A stretch of 47,729 bases of DNA from Enhydrobacter aerosaccus (lineage in GTDB: Bacteria; Pseudomonadota; Alphaproteobacteria; Reyranellales; Reyranellaceae), in contig CAIWTJ010000183.1 in assembly GCA_903915535.1 (NCBI GenBank), positions 1-47,729 of the forward strand, in the 5' to 3' direction. The notes beneath the pieces were generated by a model. It made no database searches and was not told the DNA's origin. It saw only the letters and a program-made list of their open reading frames with translations. A program made the translations under genes and the position numbers. This document shows, piece after piece, positions 30,353 through 38,522 of this stretch; position 1 is the first letter of the stretch; every line of letters starts with the position of its first letter.

Positions 30353-30378
30353 TGATATCATTGATATCAATGATATCA
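30353..30378. repeat. 26-bp perfect palindrome made of three TGATATCA octamers
   Basis: TGATATCA occurs at 30353-30360, 30362-30369 and 30371-30378, that is every 9 bp with one base (T, then A) between copies. The whole 26 bp is its own reverse complement. It lies about 90 bp after rnpB and 310 bp before mraZ. Evenly spaced short palindromes suggest an operator for a cooperatively binding regulator such as a ribbon-helix-helix protein. That is inference. Confidence 0.85.
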
Positions 30379-30470
30379 CTCTGGCCTCGGCCCCGGACCC
30401 GAAGACGCGTCGGCCGGCCATGGCGATCATCGCAAATAATCCACATTTAATTGCGTTAATCGCCGCCATT

Positions 30471-30583
30471 GATTCCACTCACTGATTCCGCCTGACGACT
30501 CAATTTCAACAAGGTGTTGCGGTCCACTCTCGCAAACGCACAATAGCTACCCACTATAAGCCCCTCAGATTCCTCGTTGAATC
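30471..30583. promoter_or_regulatory. Cluster of five GANTC (CcrM-type methylation) sites upstream of mraZ
   Basis: GANTC occurs at 30471 (GATTC), 30484 (GATTC), 30497 (GACTC), 30568 (GATTC) and 30579 (GAATC). The first three are spaced exactly 13 bp apart and the last two 11 bp apart. In alphaproteobacteria CcrM methylates GANTC and GcrA reads it at cell-cycle promoters. The last site ends 6 bp before the TTGACT hexamer. Confidence 0.65.
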
Positions 30584-30589
30584 AGACCC

Positions 30590-30620
30590 TTGACTATTGT
30601 TTCCCGGGTTTTCCCATGAT
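30590..30620 (+). promoter_or_regulatory. Candidate mraZ/dcw promoter
   Basis: TTGACT at 30590-30595 is a good -35 hexamer. The best -10 candidate is CATGAT (30615-30620), with a long 19-base spacer, so the -10 call is weak. The MraZ-type repeats begin inside the spacer, as expected for autorepression. Confidence 0.5.
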
Positions 30621-30636
30621 ATCCCATTACATCCCG
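30601..30636. promoter_or_regulatory. MraZ operator: four TGGG(A/C)-type repeats at 10-bp period
   Basis: TCCC(A/G) begins at 30602, 30612, 30622 and 30632, an exact 10-bp period. Read on the minus strand these are CGGGA/TGGGA repeats separated by 5 bases. That matches the known MraZ-binding array of TGGGN-N5 units. It lies 53-87 bp before the mraZ start and overlaps the candidate promoter. Autorepression of the dcw operon by MraZ is therefore expected here. Confidence 0.8.
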
Positions 30637-30688
30637 AATAAGAGCAGGGGCGTGGGGCACTTGCGGCGGGATACAGGGGGAGAGGGCC

Positions 30689-31183
30689 GTGGCGTTTCGG
30701 TCCGAAATCCTGATCAAGCTGGACAAGAAGGGCCGGGTGCAAATGCCCGCCGCCTTTCGTGACGAGCTGCCTGTCGACGACCGCAACGCCTTCGTCCTCT
30801 ATCACTCTCCCAATCTTCCCGGTGTCGTGAACGGCAACTCGCGCAGTGGCTTCGACGCCATGCTCGACCGCCTGCGCGCCGAAGTGCTGGGCCCCAAGGG
30901 CTCGATCAAGGTCGCGCTCGACGACGAGGCCTTCGATCCCGCGGGCTACCTGTCGGCCAGCGCCCGTACCATCGCGCTGGAGCCCGACGGCCGGTTCTCG
31001 CTGCCCGGCGAATTCGCCGAGGCGATCGGCGTTGCCGACGGCGTGGTCCTCACCGGCAAGGGCGAGAAGTTCCAGTTGTGGAACCCGGCGCGCTGGCAGG
31101 CCCGCAAGGAGGCCGATCGCGCCAAAATGGCGGCGTTCGTGCGCGGCCTCGCCCCCGAGAATTCCGGCGGCGGTGACGCATGA
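30689..31183 (+). CDS. mraZ: Transcriptional regulator MraZ
   Basis: The 164-residue DNA-binding protein has two AbrB-like half-domains, KLDKKGRVQMPAAFRDEL (about 9-26) and ALEPDGRFSLPGEFAEAI (near 92-109). Each carries the GR...P signature. MraZ forms ring-like oligomers that bind promoter repeats and repress the dcw cluster. The start is GTG 30689, preceded by GGGGGAGAGGG. The stop overlaps rsmH by ATGA. The C-terminal tail after about residue 145 is short and charged. Confidence 0.96.
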   Translation: MAFRSEILIKLDKKGRVQMPAAFRDELPVDDRNAFVLYHSPNLPGVVNGNSRSGFDAMLDRLRAEVLGPKGSIKVALDDEAFDPAGYLSASARTIALEPDGRFSLPGEFAEAIGVADGVVLTGKGEKFQLWNPARWQARKEADRAKMAAFVRGLAPENSGGGDA

Positions 31184-32127
31184 TCAGCCAGCGCCACATT
31201 CCCGTGCTCCTGAACGAAGTCGTCGACGCGCTCGCGCTGCGCGACGGCGGCCGCTATCTCGACGGCACCTTCGGCGCCGGCGGCTACACGACCGCGATGC
31301 TCGATCGCGCCCAGTGCCAGGTGATCGCCATCGACCGCGATCCCGACGCCATCGCCGCCGGTCGCGCGCTGGCCGAACGTTATGCGCCGCGCCTGCGGCT
31401 GATCGAAGGCCGCTTCGGCGACATGGCCGATCTGCTGTCCGGCGAAGAGGTTGACGGCGTAACCCTCGATCTCGGCGTGTCGTCGATGCAGTTCGACCAG
31501 GCCGAGCGCGGCTTCTCGTTCCGCAACTCCGGCCCGCTCGACATGCGCATGGAGAAGAACGGCCCGTCCGCCGCCGACTTGGTGAACAAGACGGAAGAGG
31601 CCGAGCTTGCCGACATCTTCTGGCGCTACGGCGAGGAGCGGAAGAGCCGCCGCGTCGCCCACGCGATCGTCGAGCGCCGCCGCGAGAAGCACATCGAAAC
31701 CACGGGCGAGCTGGCCGAGATCGTGCGCCGCGCCGTCGGTCCCTCGGCGCGCGACGAGAGCGATCCCGCGACGCGCGCCTTCCAGGCGCTGCGCATCGCG
31801 GTCAACGACGAGCTGGGCGAGCTCGAGCGCGGCCTGGCCGCCGCCGAATCGGTGCTGGCGCCGGGCGGCCGTCTCGCCGTCGTGTCGTTCCATTCGCTCG
31901 AGGATCGCGCGGTGAAGGAATTCGTGCGCGCCCGCTCGGGCCGCACGCCGTCGCCCTCGCGCCATGCCCCGCCGCGCGGCGAGGAGCGTGCCGCCACCTT
32001 GCGCGATCTCTCGCGCAAGCCGGTGGTGCCCTCGGAAGAAGAAGTCTCCGCCAATCCGCGGTCGCGTTCGGCGCGGCTGCGCGTGGCCGAGAAGCTGGCC
32101 ACGGAACCGAAGGGAGGCCGCGCATGA
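31180..32127 (+). CDS. rsmH: 16S rRNA (cytosine-1402-N4) methyltransferase
   Basis: The 315-residue MraW/RsmH enzyme N4-methylates C1402 of 16S rRNA. Signature blocks: N-terminal HIPVLLNEVVDAL, the SAM loop DGTFGAGGYTTAML, VTLDLGVSSMQFDQAERGFSF, LDMRME, and the C-terminal SFHSLEDRAVKEF. Length is typical. It overlaps mraZ and ftsL by four bases on each side. Confidence 0.97.
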   Translation: MISQRHIPVLLNEVVDALALRDGGRYLDGTFGAGGYTTAMLDRAQCQVIAIDRDPDAIAAGRALAERYAPRLRLIEGRFGDMADLLSGEEVDGVTLDLGVSSMQFDQAERGFSFRNSGPLDMRMEKNGPSAADLVNKTEEAELADIFWRYGEERKSRRVAHAIVERRREKHIETTGELAEIVRRAVGPSARDESDPATRAFQALRIAVNDELGELERGLAAAESVLAPGGRLAVVSFHSLEDRAVKEFVRARSGRTPSPSRHAPPRGEERAATLRDLSRKPVVPSEEEVSANPRSRSARLRVAEKLATEPKGGRA

Positions 32128-32666
32128 TCAACCGCGGACTCCTGTTCTGGTCGCTCGCCGCCATCGGCACGGCGATCGGTTTGTTCAGCGTGAAGTACCG
32201 CGTGCAGGATCTCGAGGAGAAGATCGACCGCACCAATCTCAAGATCGTCGAGAGTCAGCAGGCGACGCACATCCTGCAGATCGAATGGGATTACCTCAAC
32301 GAAGCCGAGCGCGTCGAGCGCCTGGCGCAGAAGAACCTCAAGCTCGAGCAGGCTTCCATCAAACAGGTCGTGAGGCTCGACTCACTGGCCACCACAAGTT
32401 CTGTCCCCCCGCGACGCGATTCGCCACTCCCTTCCCCCCCACGTACGGGCACCGACGTCCCCTCGTCGAAGCCCGGTGGTGATCGCGTCGCAGCGGAGGC
32501 CGGCAGCCCCTCGCCGGCCTCCGCACCCCTTTCCACCGGGCCCACGACGCCCCCTCGACCGGCCTCTCCCAAGGAGCAGGCCCAATCGGGTCCGGATGGC
32601 GGAAAGCAGCGCGTCGCTGCTTCAATCGACGACATCCTCTCGCGTAATGAAGAGGTGCGTCGGTGA
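32124..32666 (+). CDS. ftsL: Cell division protein FtsL with long Pro-rich C-terminal tail
   Basis: The first 87 residues are FtsL-like: a short cytoplasmic start, one membrane helix (about 6-22), and a periplasmic coiled coil from VQDLEEKIDRTN through LNEAERVERLAQKNLKL. FtsL joins FtsB and FtsQ and activates FtsWI. The protein runs to 180 residues; positions 88-160 are disordered and rich in Pro (17), Ser and Thr. An acidic/basic end, SIDDILSRNEEVRR, follows. Most FtsL proteins stop near 100-120. The frame stays open to a GTGA overlap with ftsI, so the tail is probably genuine. Confidence 0.9.
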   Translation: MINRGLLFWSLAAIGTAIGLFSVKYRVQDLEEKIDRTNLKIVESQQATHILQIEWDYLNEAERVERLAQKNLKLEQASIKQVVRLDSLATTSSVPPRRDSPLPSPPRTGTDVPSSKPGGDRVAAEAGSPSPASAPLSTGPTTPPRPASPKEQAQSGPDGGKQRVAASIDDILSRNEEVRR

Positions 32667-34522
32667 AGCTGTGGCGAAAGTCTGCACCGCCCGAACCGGC
32701 CGTCGCGGCAAACGCGGCGGCCGGCGCGCGTTACGGGTCGGAAAAAGAGCGCCTCAAGGGCGACGCCCAGGAGACGGCACGTCACCGGCTGGTCGCCACC
32801 GGCGCGATCTTCGTCATGGTGTTCGTCGCGGTGGCCCTGCGCATGGGCTACGTGTCGCTGCTGCGCGACGGCGCCGAGCCCACGCAGCGGGTCGCGGTGC
32901 GCGGCGGCACCATCCAGTCCGATCGCGCCGACATCGTCGACCGTAACGGCGTCGTGCTGGCGACGTCGGTGCCGGTGATGTCGGCCTTCGTCAATCCGCG
33001 CCTGCTGATCGACACGACGGAGGCCGCGAAGAAGATCGTCTCGGCATTGCCCGAGTTCAAGTACGAGGAGATGAAGGCGAAGCTCGACTCCGACCGCAGC
33101 TTCGTCTGGATCAAGCGCGGCATGACTCCGCGCGAGTACAATCTGGTGAACCGCCTCGGCATTCCCGGCCTCGAGTTCCAGAGCGAGGAGCGCCGCATCT
33201 ATCCGCAGGGCCAGACCGGCGCGCATGTCGTGGGCTACGACAGCATCGACAACCAGGGCCTGGGCGGCATCGAGCGCTTCTTCGACCAGCAGCTCCAGAG
33301 CGGCCAGCCGGTCCAGCTCTCGATCGACCTTCGCCTGCAGCGCATGGTCGAGGAAGAGCTGGCGCGCGCGGTGAAGAAATTCTCGGCGATCGGCGCGCAG
33401 TCGATCGTGATGGACGTGACCAACGGCGAGATTCTCGCCATGGCGTCGCTGCCGACCTACGACGCCAACAACGCGCGCACGATCACCAACGAGGCGCTGT
33501 TCAACCGCGCCACTCTCGGCGTCTACGAGCAGGGCTCGATGTTCAAGGTGTTCAACACCGCGCTCGCCCTCGATACCGGCAAGTTCACGATGGACTCGCG
33601 CGTGGATGCGAGCTCGCCGATCAAGATCGACAAGTTCACCATCCACGACGATCCCGACGTCCCGCATCGCGTGCTGAGTCTGCCGGAGGTCTTCACGTAC
33701 TCGTCCAACATCGCCTCGGCCAAGATGGCAGTCGAGGTGGGTGGCGACACGCAGCGCGCCTTCCTGGAAAAGCTGGGCTTCATGAAGCCGCTCAATACCC
33801 AGCTGACCGAGCTCGGCCGGCCGCTCTATCCGAACCACTGGTCCAAGATCAGCACCATGACCATCGCCTTCGGTCACGGCATGTCGGTGACGCCGCTGCA
33901 CCTCACCACCGGCGTTGCGGCGATCATCAATGGCGGTATCCTCTATCCCCCGACCTTCGTGAAGCGCAACGGGGCGAGCGATCCCGGGCGCCGCATCATC
34001 CAGGCCAAGACCTCGATGCTGATGCGCCAGCTGATGCGCCTCAACGCCGTCCAGGGCACCGGCCGCAAGGGCGACGTCCCGGGCTACGAAGTGGGCGGCA
34101 AGACCGGTACGGCGGAGAAGGTCGGGCACGGCGGCTACGTTAAAAAAGCCTTGTTCAGCTCGTTCGTTGCGGCGTTCCCCATGAGCGATCCGAAGTTCCT
34201 CGTTCTCGTTTCACTGGATGAGCCCAAGGGCCTGGCGGAGACCGGCGGCTATGCGACCGGTGGCATGGTGTCGGCGCCCAGCGTGAAGGTGATCATCTCC
34301 AACATGGTGGCGCTGTACGGCATCCTGCCGGGCGACTGGACCGGCAATTCGGCGGCGCTGCAGGTCTCCTCGGCGCCCGCCCCGACCGCGGCGACGCCCG
34401 TCACGCAGTTCGTGTCGACGGCCACGCGCAACCGTGCCGAACAGCACAAGGCCCTGCCCGCCAGGTCCGGTGGACAGGCGGCGGTGGCCGCGCCCGGAGT
34501 GCGTCGCGTTGCGGCTGAGTGA
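32663..34522 (+). CDS. ftsI: Peptidoglycan D,D-transpeptidase FtsI (PBP3)
   Basis: The 619-residue division transpeptidase crosslinks septal peptidoglycan. One N-terminal membrane helix (about 45-65) is followed by a dimerisation/linker domain (RGGTIQSDRADIVDRNGVVLA) and the penicillin-binding domain. Active-site motifs are S292-M-F-K295 (in YEQGSMFK), S347-S-N349 and K480-T-G-T483. The tail after about residue 555 is Ala/Thr/Pro-rich and likely disordered. The GTG start overlaps ftsL by four bases. The overlapping ftsL reading frame and SEDS partner FtsW lie in the same operon. Confidence 0.98.
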   Translation: MKLWRKSAPPEPAVAANAAAGARYGSEKERLKGDAQETARHRLVATGAIFVMVFVAVALRMGYVSLLRDGAEPTQRVAVRGGTIQSDRADIVDRNGVVLATSVPVMSAFVNPRLLIDTTEAAKKIVSALPEFKYEEMKAKLDSDRSFVWIKRGMTPREYNLVNRLGIPGLEFQSEERRIYPQGQTGAHVVGYDSIDNQGLGGIERFFDQQLQSGQPVQLSIDLRLQRMVEEELARAVKKFSAIGAQSIVMDVTNGEILAMASLPTYDANNARTITNEALFNRATLGVYEQGSMFKVFNTALALDTGKFTMDSRVDASSPIKIDKFTIHDDPDVPHRVLSLPEVFTYSSNIASAKMAVEVGGDTQRAFLEKLGFMKPLNTQLTELGRPLYPNHWSKISTMTIAFGHGMSVTPLHLTTGVAAIINGGILYPPTFVKRNGASDPGRRIIQAKTSMLMRQLMRLNAVQGTGRKGDVPGYEVGGKTGTAEKVGHGGYVKKALFSSFVAAFPMSDPKFLVLVSLDEPKGLAETGGYATGGMVSAPSVKVIISNMVALYGILPGDWTGNSAALQVSSAPAPTAATPVTQFVSTATRNRAEQHKALPARSGGQAAVAAPGVRRVAAE

Positions 34523-36020
34523 ACTCATGCGGCAGTCAGCCGACACCTCCCCCTCAACCGCTCCACTCATGGGCGTTTCCTCGGGCGTTTCCTCGGGCGA
34601 TCCCGTGCTTGCGGGCCTCGCGCTCGATTCGCGGAAGGTTCGGCCCGGCTATCTGTTCGCGGCACTCTCCGGTTCGAAAGCCGACGGCGCGTCCTTCGTG
34701 GCCGACGCCGTGAAGCGTGGCGCCGTCGCGATCCTGGCGGCGCCCGATGCCGAGCTGCCGCCGCTCGCTCCCGAGATTGTCGTGCTGCGCGATGCCAATC
34801 CGCGCCGTCGCGCGGCCTTGATGGCGGCGGCTTTCGCCGGACTTCAGCCGGCGACCATCGCCGCCGTCACCGGCACCAACGGCAAGTCCTCGACCGTGGA
34901 TTTCGTGCGCCAGATCTGGAGCGCACTCGGCTTCAAGGCCGCGAGCGTCGGAACGCTTGGCGTCGTCTCGCCGGGCTTCGCGCGCGAAGCGGGCCTTACC
35001 ACGCCCGACCAGGTACAGCTCCACGCCGATCTCGCCACGCTGGCGAACGAAGGCGTCACGCATCTGGCCATCGAGGCGTCGAGCCACGGGCTGGACCAGC
35101 ATCGGCTCGATGGGCTGCGGCTGCAGGCGGCGGCCTTCACCAACCTCACGCACGAGCATCTCGACTATCACGTTTCGATGGACGCCTACTTCGCGGCCAA
35201 GGCGCGGCTGTTCGCGCAGCTGCTGCCGCCCGGCGGCACCGCCGTCGTCAACGCCGACAGCGATCGGGCCGCGTCCGTCGCCGGGATCTGCCGCCAGCGC
35301 GGCATCCGCTTCTGGAGCTACGGCACCCAGGGCGCGGAGCTTCGCCTGCTGGCGGACACGCCGACACCGGCCGGCCAGCAGCTGGCCATCGAACTGCTCG
35401 GACGCCGATACGATGTGGAGTTGCCGCTGGTCGGCGGCTTCCAGGCCTCGAATGCGCTGGCGGCGCTCGGCCTCGTCGTAGCGACCGGCGGCGATCCCGC
35501 GCGCGCCGTGGCGGCCCTGTCGACTTTGCGCGGTGCGCCGGGGCGGCTGCAGCTGGTGGCGCGGCACAGGAGCGGCGCTTCGGTCTACGTCGACTACGCG
35601 CACAAGCCCGAAGCCCTCGAGACCGTGCTCGCGACCCTGCGGCCCTTCGCCAAGGGCAGGCTGGTCGTGGTGTTCGGCTGCGGCGGCGACCGCGACCGCG
35701 CCAAACGGCCGGTGATGGGCGAGATCGCCACGCGCCTTGCCGACCTCACGATCGTCACCGACGACAATCCGCGCAGCGAGGAGCCGGAGGCGATCCGCGC
35801 CGAGATCCTGCGCGGCATCCCGGCCGGCCGAAAGAATTTCACGGAAGTGCGCGAGGGCCGTCACGTTGCGATCGAGCAGGGCATGGCCGCGCTCCGGAGC
35901 GCCGACGATCTGCTGCTGATCGCAGGCAAGGGCCACGAGACCGGCCAGACGATCAAGGGCGTGACGCATCCCTTCGACGACGCCGAAGTTGCCCGCGAGT
36001 TCGCCGAGGCGATTCGATGA
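34509..36020 (+). CDS. murE: UDP-MurNAc-tripeptide (meso-DAP adding) ligase
   Basis: The protein of about 500 residues adds meso-diaminopimelate to UDP-MurNAc-L-Ala-D-Glu. Domain 1 contains LALDSRKVRPGYLFAAL. The ATP loop is VTGTNGKSSTVDF. HEHLDYHVSMDAYFAAKARLF is the carbamylated-lysine region. DNPRSEEP is the DNPR motif that selects meso-DAP, and the GKGHETGQ block closes domain 3. The TTG at 34509 gives the usual MRLSEL start and has GGAG 9 bases upstream, overlapping ftsI by 14 bases. An ATG at 34527 is the alternative. Confidence 0.96.
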   Translation: MRLSELMRQSADTSPSTAPLMGVSSGVSSGDPVLAGLALDSRKVRPGYLFAALSGSKADGASFVADAVKRGAVAILAAPDAELPPLAPEIVVLRDANPRRRAALMAAAFAGLQPATIAAVTGTNGKSSTVDFVRQIWSALGFKAASVGTLGVVSPGFAREAGLTTPDQVQLHADLATLANEGVTHLAIEASSHGLDQHRLDGLRLQAAAFTNLTHEHLDYHVSMDAYFAAKARLFAQLLPPGGTAVVNADSDRAASVAGICRQRGIRFWSYGTQGAELRLLADTPTPAGQQLAIELLGRRYDVELPLVGGFQASNALAALGLVVATGGDPARAVAALSTLRGAPGRLQLVARHRSGASVYVDYAHKPEALETVLATLRPFAKGRLVVVFGCGGDRDRAKRPVMGEIATRLADLTIVTDDNPRSEEPEAIRAEILRGIPAGRKNFTEVREGRHVAIEQGMAALRSADDLLLIAGKGHETGQTIKGVTHPFDDAEVAREFAEAIR

Positions 36021-37423
36021 GCGCGCTGTGGACCTCCGATGAAGTGGCCCAGGCCCTGTCGCCGGTGGCCATGTCGGGCGCGTTCGAGGCGAGCGGCGTC
36101 ACCTTCGACAGCCGCGCCGTCGGCAAGGGCGATTTGTTTTTCGCCATGAGCGGCGAGAGCACCGACGGCCATGCCTATGTGGCCGACGCACTCTCGCGCG
36201 GCGCGGCCGCCGCGATCGTGTCCCGCGACGTGCCCGAGGCGAAGGGCAACCTCGTGAAGGTCGCCGACACGATGAAGGCACTGGTCGATCTCGGCCATGC
36301 CGGGCGCGGGCGCTGCAACGCGCGCGTGGCGAGCGTCACGGGCTCGGCGGGCAAGACCAGTACGAAGGACGCGTTGCGCGCCATGCTGTCGGCCCAGGCG
36401 CCGACCTCGGCCAGCACCGCGAGCTACAACAACCACGTGGGCGTGCCGATCAGCCTCGCCCGCCTGCCGCGCGATGCGCGCTACGGCGTGTTCGAGATCG
36501 GCATGAATCACCCTGGCGAGATCGAGCCGCTGGCGCGCCAGGTCGAAGCCCATGTCGGTGTGATCACCAACGTGGGCCCCGCGCATATCGGTCACTTGGG
36601 CTCGGAAGAAGCCATCGCCGACGAGAAGGCCTGCCTGTTCGCCGGCATGCGCGCGGACGCGGTGGCGGTGCTCAATCGCGACAGCCGCCACTATCAGCGC
36701 CTCGTCGCGCACGCCAAGGCCTTCGGCGTGAGCCGCATCGTGGCCTTCGGCAAGGATGCGGCGGCCGACGCCCGGCTTGTTGCGTGCGACCTGCAAGACA
36801 CGGGCAGCGATGTCGTTGCCAATCTGCACGGACGGCGCATCGCATATCGGCTTGGCGCCGCGGGCGAGCATCAGGTTTTGAACAGCCTCGCCGCGCTTGC
36901 GGTGGTGGAGGCGCTCGGTGCCGACGTGCTAAAGGCGGCAGCGACGCTCTCAGAGGTCAAGGCCACGCCGGGGCGTGGCGCGCGACGGCGGCTGAACTTC
37001 GGCGCCGGCACGATCGAGCTGCTCGACGAAAGCTACAACGCCAATCCTGCGTCGATGGAAGCGATGCTTGCCGTGCTGGCACGCACGGAACCGGCGCCGG
37101 GCGGGCGGCGGCTGCTGGTGATGGGCGACATGCGCGAACTAGGGGAGGGCGCGGACGCGTTCCACGCCGGTCTCGCCGGTGCCGTCGCCGCAAGCGGGGC
37201 AACGCGGGTCTTTCTTTGTGGCCCGCACATGAAGGCGCTGTGGTCGAAGCTCGCAGCGGAACAGAAGGGCGCCTATGGCGCCGACTCCGCCGCGATCGCG
37301 GGTGATGTCGCGGCGGCGCTGAAGGCCGGGGACGTGATTGCCGTGAAGGGTTCGCTGGGATCAAAAATGAAAAATGTCGTCGACGCCATTCTCGCGGCGA
37401 GCGGCGGCGAAGCGGAGCGCTGA
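36017..37423 (+). CDS. murF: UDP-MurNAc-pentapeptide ligase (D-Ala-D-Ala adding)
   Basis: The 468-residue ligase adds D-Ala-D-Ala to UDP-MurNAc-tripeptide. VTGSAGKTSTKD is the P-loop. SYNNHVGVPISLARLP, EIGMNHPGEIEPL and NVGPAHIGHLGSEEAIADEKACLF are family signatures. LLDESYNANPASMEAML marks domain 3. It is coupled to murE by ATGA (36017-36020) and lies 3 bp before mraY. Confidence 0.97.
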   Translation: MSALWTSDEVAQALSPVAMSGAFEASGVTFDSRAVGKGDLFFAMSGESTDGHAYVADALSRGAAAAIVSRDVPEAKGNLVKVADTMKALVDLGHAGRGRCNARVASVTGSAGKTSTKDALRAMLSAQAPTSASTASYNNHVGVPISLARLPRDARYGVFEIGMNHPGEIEPLARQVEAHVGVITNVGPAHIGHLGSEEAIADEKACLFAGMRADAVAVLNRDSRHYQRLVAHAKAFGVSRIVAFGKDAAADARLVACDLQDTGSDVVANLHGRRIAYRLGAAGEHQVLNSLAALAVVEALGADVLKAAATLSEVKATPGRGARRRLNFGAGTIELLDESYNANPASMEAMLAVLARTEPAPGGRRLLVMGDMRELGEGADAFHAGLAGAVAASGATRVFLCGPHMKALWSKLAAEQKGAYGADSAAIAGDVAAALKAGDVIAVKGSLGSKMKNVVDAILAASGGEAER

Positions 37424-37426
37424 CGC

Positions 37427-38518
37427 ATGATCTACAATTTCATCTACCCGCTGGCGGACATCTTCAGCCCGTTCAACCTCTTCCGTTACCTGACCTTCCG
37501 GTCGATCGCGGCCTTCCTGACGGCGTTGATCATCAGCTTCGTGATCGGCGGCGGCCTGATCTGTTTCCTGCGCAGCAAGCAGAAGCAGGGCCAGCCGATC
37601 CGGGAAGACGGACCGGTCAGCCACGTCATCGGCAAGAAGGGCACGCCGACCATGGGCGGGCTGCTGATCCTGATCTCGCTGGCGATCGGCACCCTGCTGT
37701 GGGCGGACCTCACCAACCGCTACGTCTGGATCGTGCTGGGCGTCACCGTGGCCTTCGGCATCGTGGGTTTCCTCGACGACTTCCTGAAGGTCACCAAGCG
37801 CAATACCAAGGGCGTGCCGGGCCGGGTGAAGTTCACGGTCTCGCTCGTGGTCGCGGCCGTCGCGGCCTACTTTGCCGCGCAAGGCTCGCCGACCCCGCTG
37901 CGCTACATGCTCGCTTTCCCGTTCCTCAAGGACGTGTTGCTGCCGCTCGGCATGATCGGCTTCGTGGCCTTTGCCTCTCTCGTGATCGTGGGCACGTCCA
38001 ACGCCGTCAACCTGACCGACGGACTCGACGGGTTGGCGATCGGTCCGGTGATCATGGCGGCGATGGTCTTCGCGCTGCTGGCTTACCTCGTGGGCAACGT
38101 GCGCTACACCACCTACCTGTTCCTGCCGCACGTGCCGCGCGCCGGCGAACTGGCCGTGCTGCTGTCGGCCCTGGTCGGCGCCGGGTTGGGCTTCCTGTGG
38201 TTCAATGCGCCGCCCGCCATGGTGTTCATGGGCGACACGGGATCGCTCGCGATCGGCGGCGCGCTGGGCGCCACCTCGGTCGTGATCAAGCACGAGTTCG
38301 TGCTGGCGATCGTGGGCGGGCTGTTCGTGCTCGAGACCGTGTCGGTGATCGTGCAGGTGCTGTCCTTCAAGTGGACCGGCAAGCGCATCTTCCGCATGGC
38401 GCCGTTGCATCACCATTTCGAGCAGAAGGGCTGGGCCGAGCCCACCATCGTGTTCCGCTTCTGGATCATCGCCGCCATCCTGTCGATGATCGGCCTCGCC
38501 ACCCTGAAGCTCAGGTGA
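37427..38518 (+). CDS. mraY: Phospho-MurNAc-pentapeptide transferase
   Basis: The 363-residue polytopic enzyme attaches phospho-MurNAc-pentapeptide to undecaprenyl phosphate, making lipid I. Motifs include [50 protein letters not shown] and the cytoplasmic [11 protein letters not shown]. About ten membrane helices are present. The length is usual. It is followed by murD after 4 bp. Confidence 0.98.
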   Translation: MIYNFIYPLADIFSPFNLFRYLTFRSIAAFLTALIISFVIGGGLICFLRSKQKQGQPIREDGPVSHVIGKKGTPTMGGLLILISLAIGTLLWADLTNRYVWIVLGVTVAFGIVGFLDDFLKVTKRNTKGVPGRVKFTVSLVVAAVAAYFAAQGSPTPLRYMLAFPFLKDVLLPLGMIGFVAFASLVIVGTSNAVNLTDGLDGLAIGPVIMAAMVFALLAYLVGNVRYTTYLFLPHVPRAGELAVLLSALVGAGLGFLWFNAPPAMVFMGDTGSLAIGGALGATSVVIKHEFVLAIVGGLFVLETVSVIVQVLSFKWTGKRIFRMAPLHHHFEQKGWAEPTIVFRFWIIAAILSMIGLATLKLR

Positions 38519-38522
38519 CGGC

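Larger units (their letters stand above)
30265..30688. other. Intergenic control region between rnpB and mraZ
   Basis: This is the only stretch above 300 bases without a gene. It is less G+C-rich than its surroundings. From left to right it holds a 26-bp palindrome built of three TGATATCA octamers, a run of GANTC sites, a TTGACT -35-like hexamer, four TCCC repeats at 10-bp period and a G-rich leader. No convincing small ORF is seen. Confidence 0.8.

Noticed and set aside
29517..30446. A 309-codon minus-strand frame across rnpB
   Set aside because: It covers the structured RNase P RNA and has no family resemblance.
30370..30450. A short ORF of about 26 codons starting inside the TGATATCA repeat
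   Set aside because: No ribosome site and no resemblance to any small protein.
30447..30459. TTAA-N5-TTAA as a CtrA site before mraZ
   Set aside because: The CtrA consensus needs a 7-base spacer; the 5-base spacing here does not fit.
32291..34129. A 612-codon minus-strand frame opposite ftsL and ftsI
   Set aside because: Antisense shadow of coding sequence with strong motifs.
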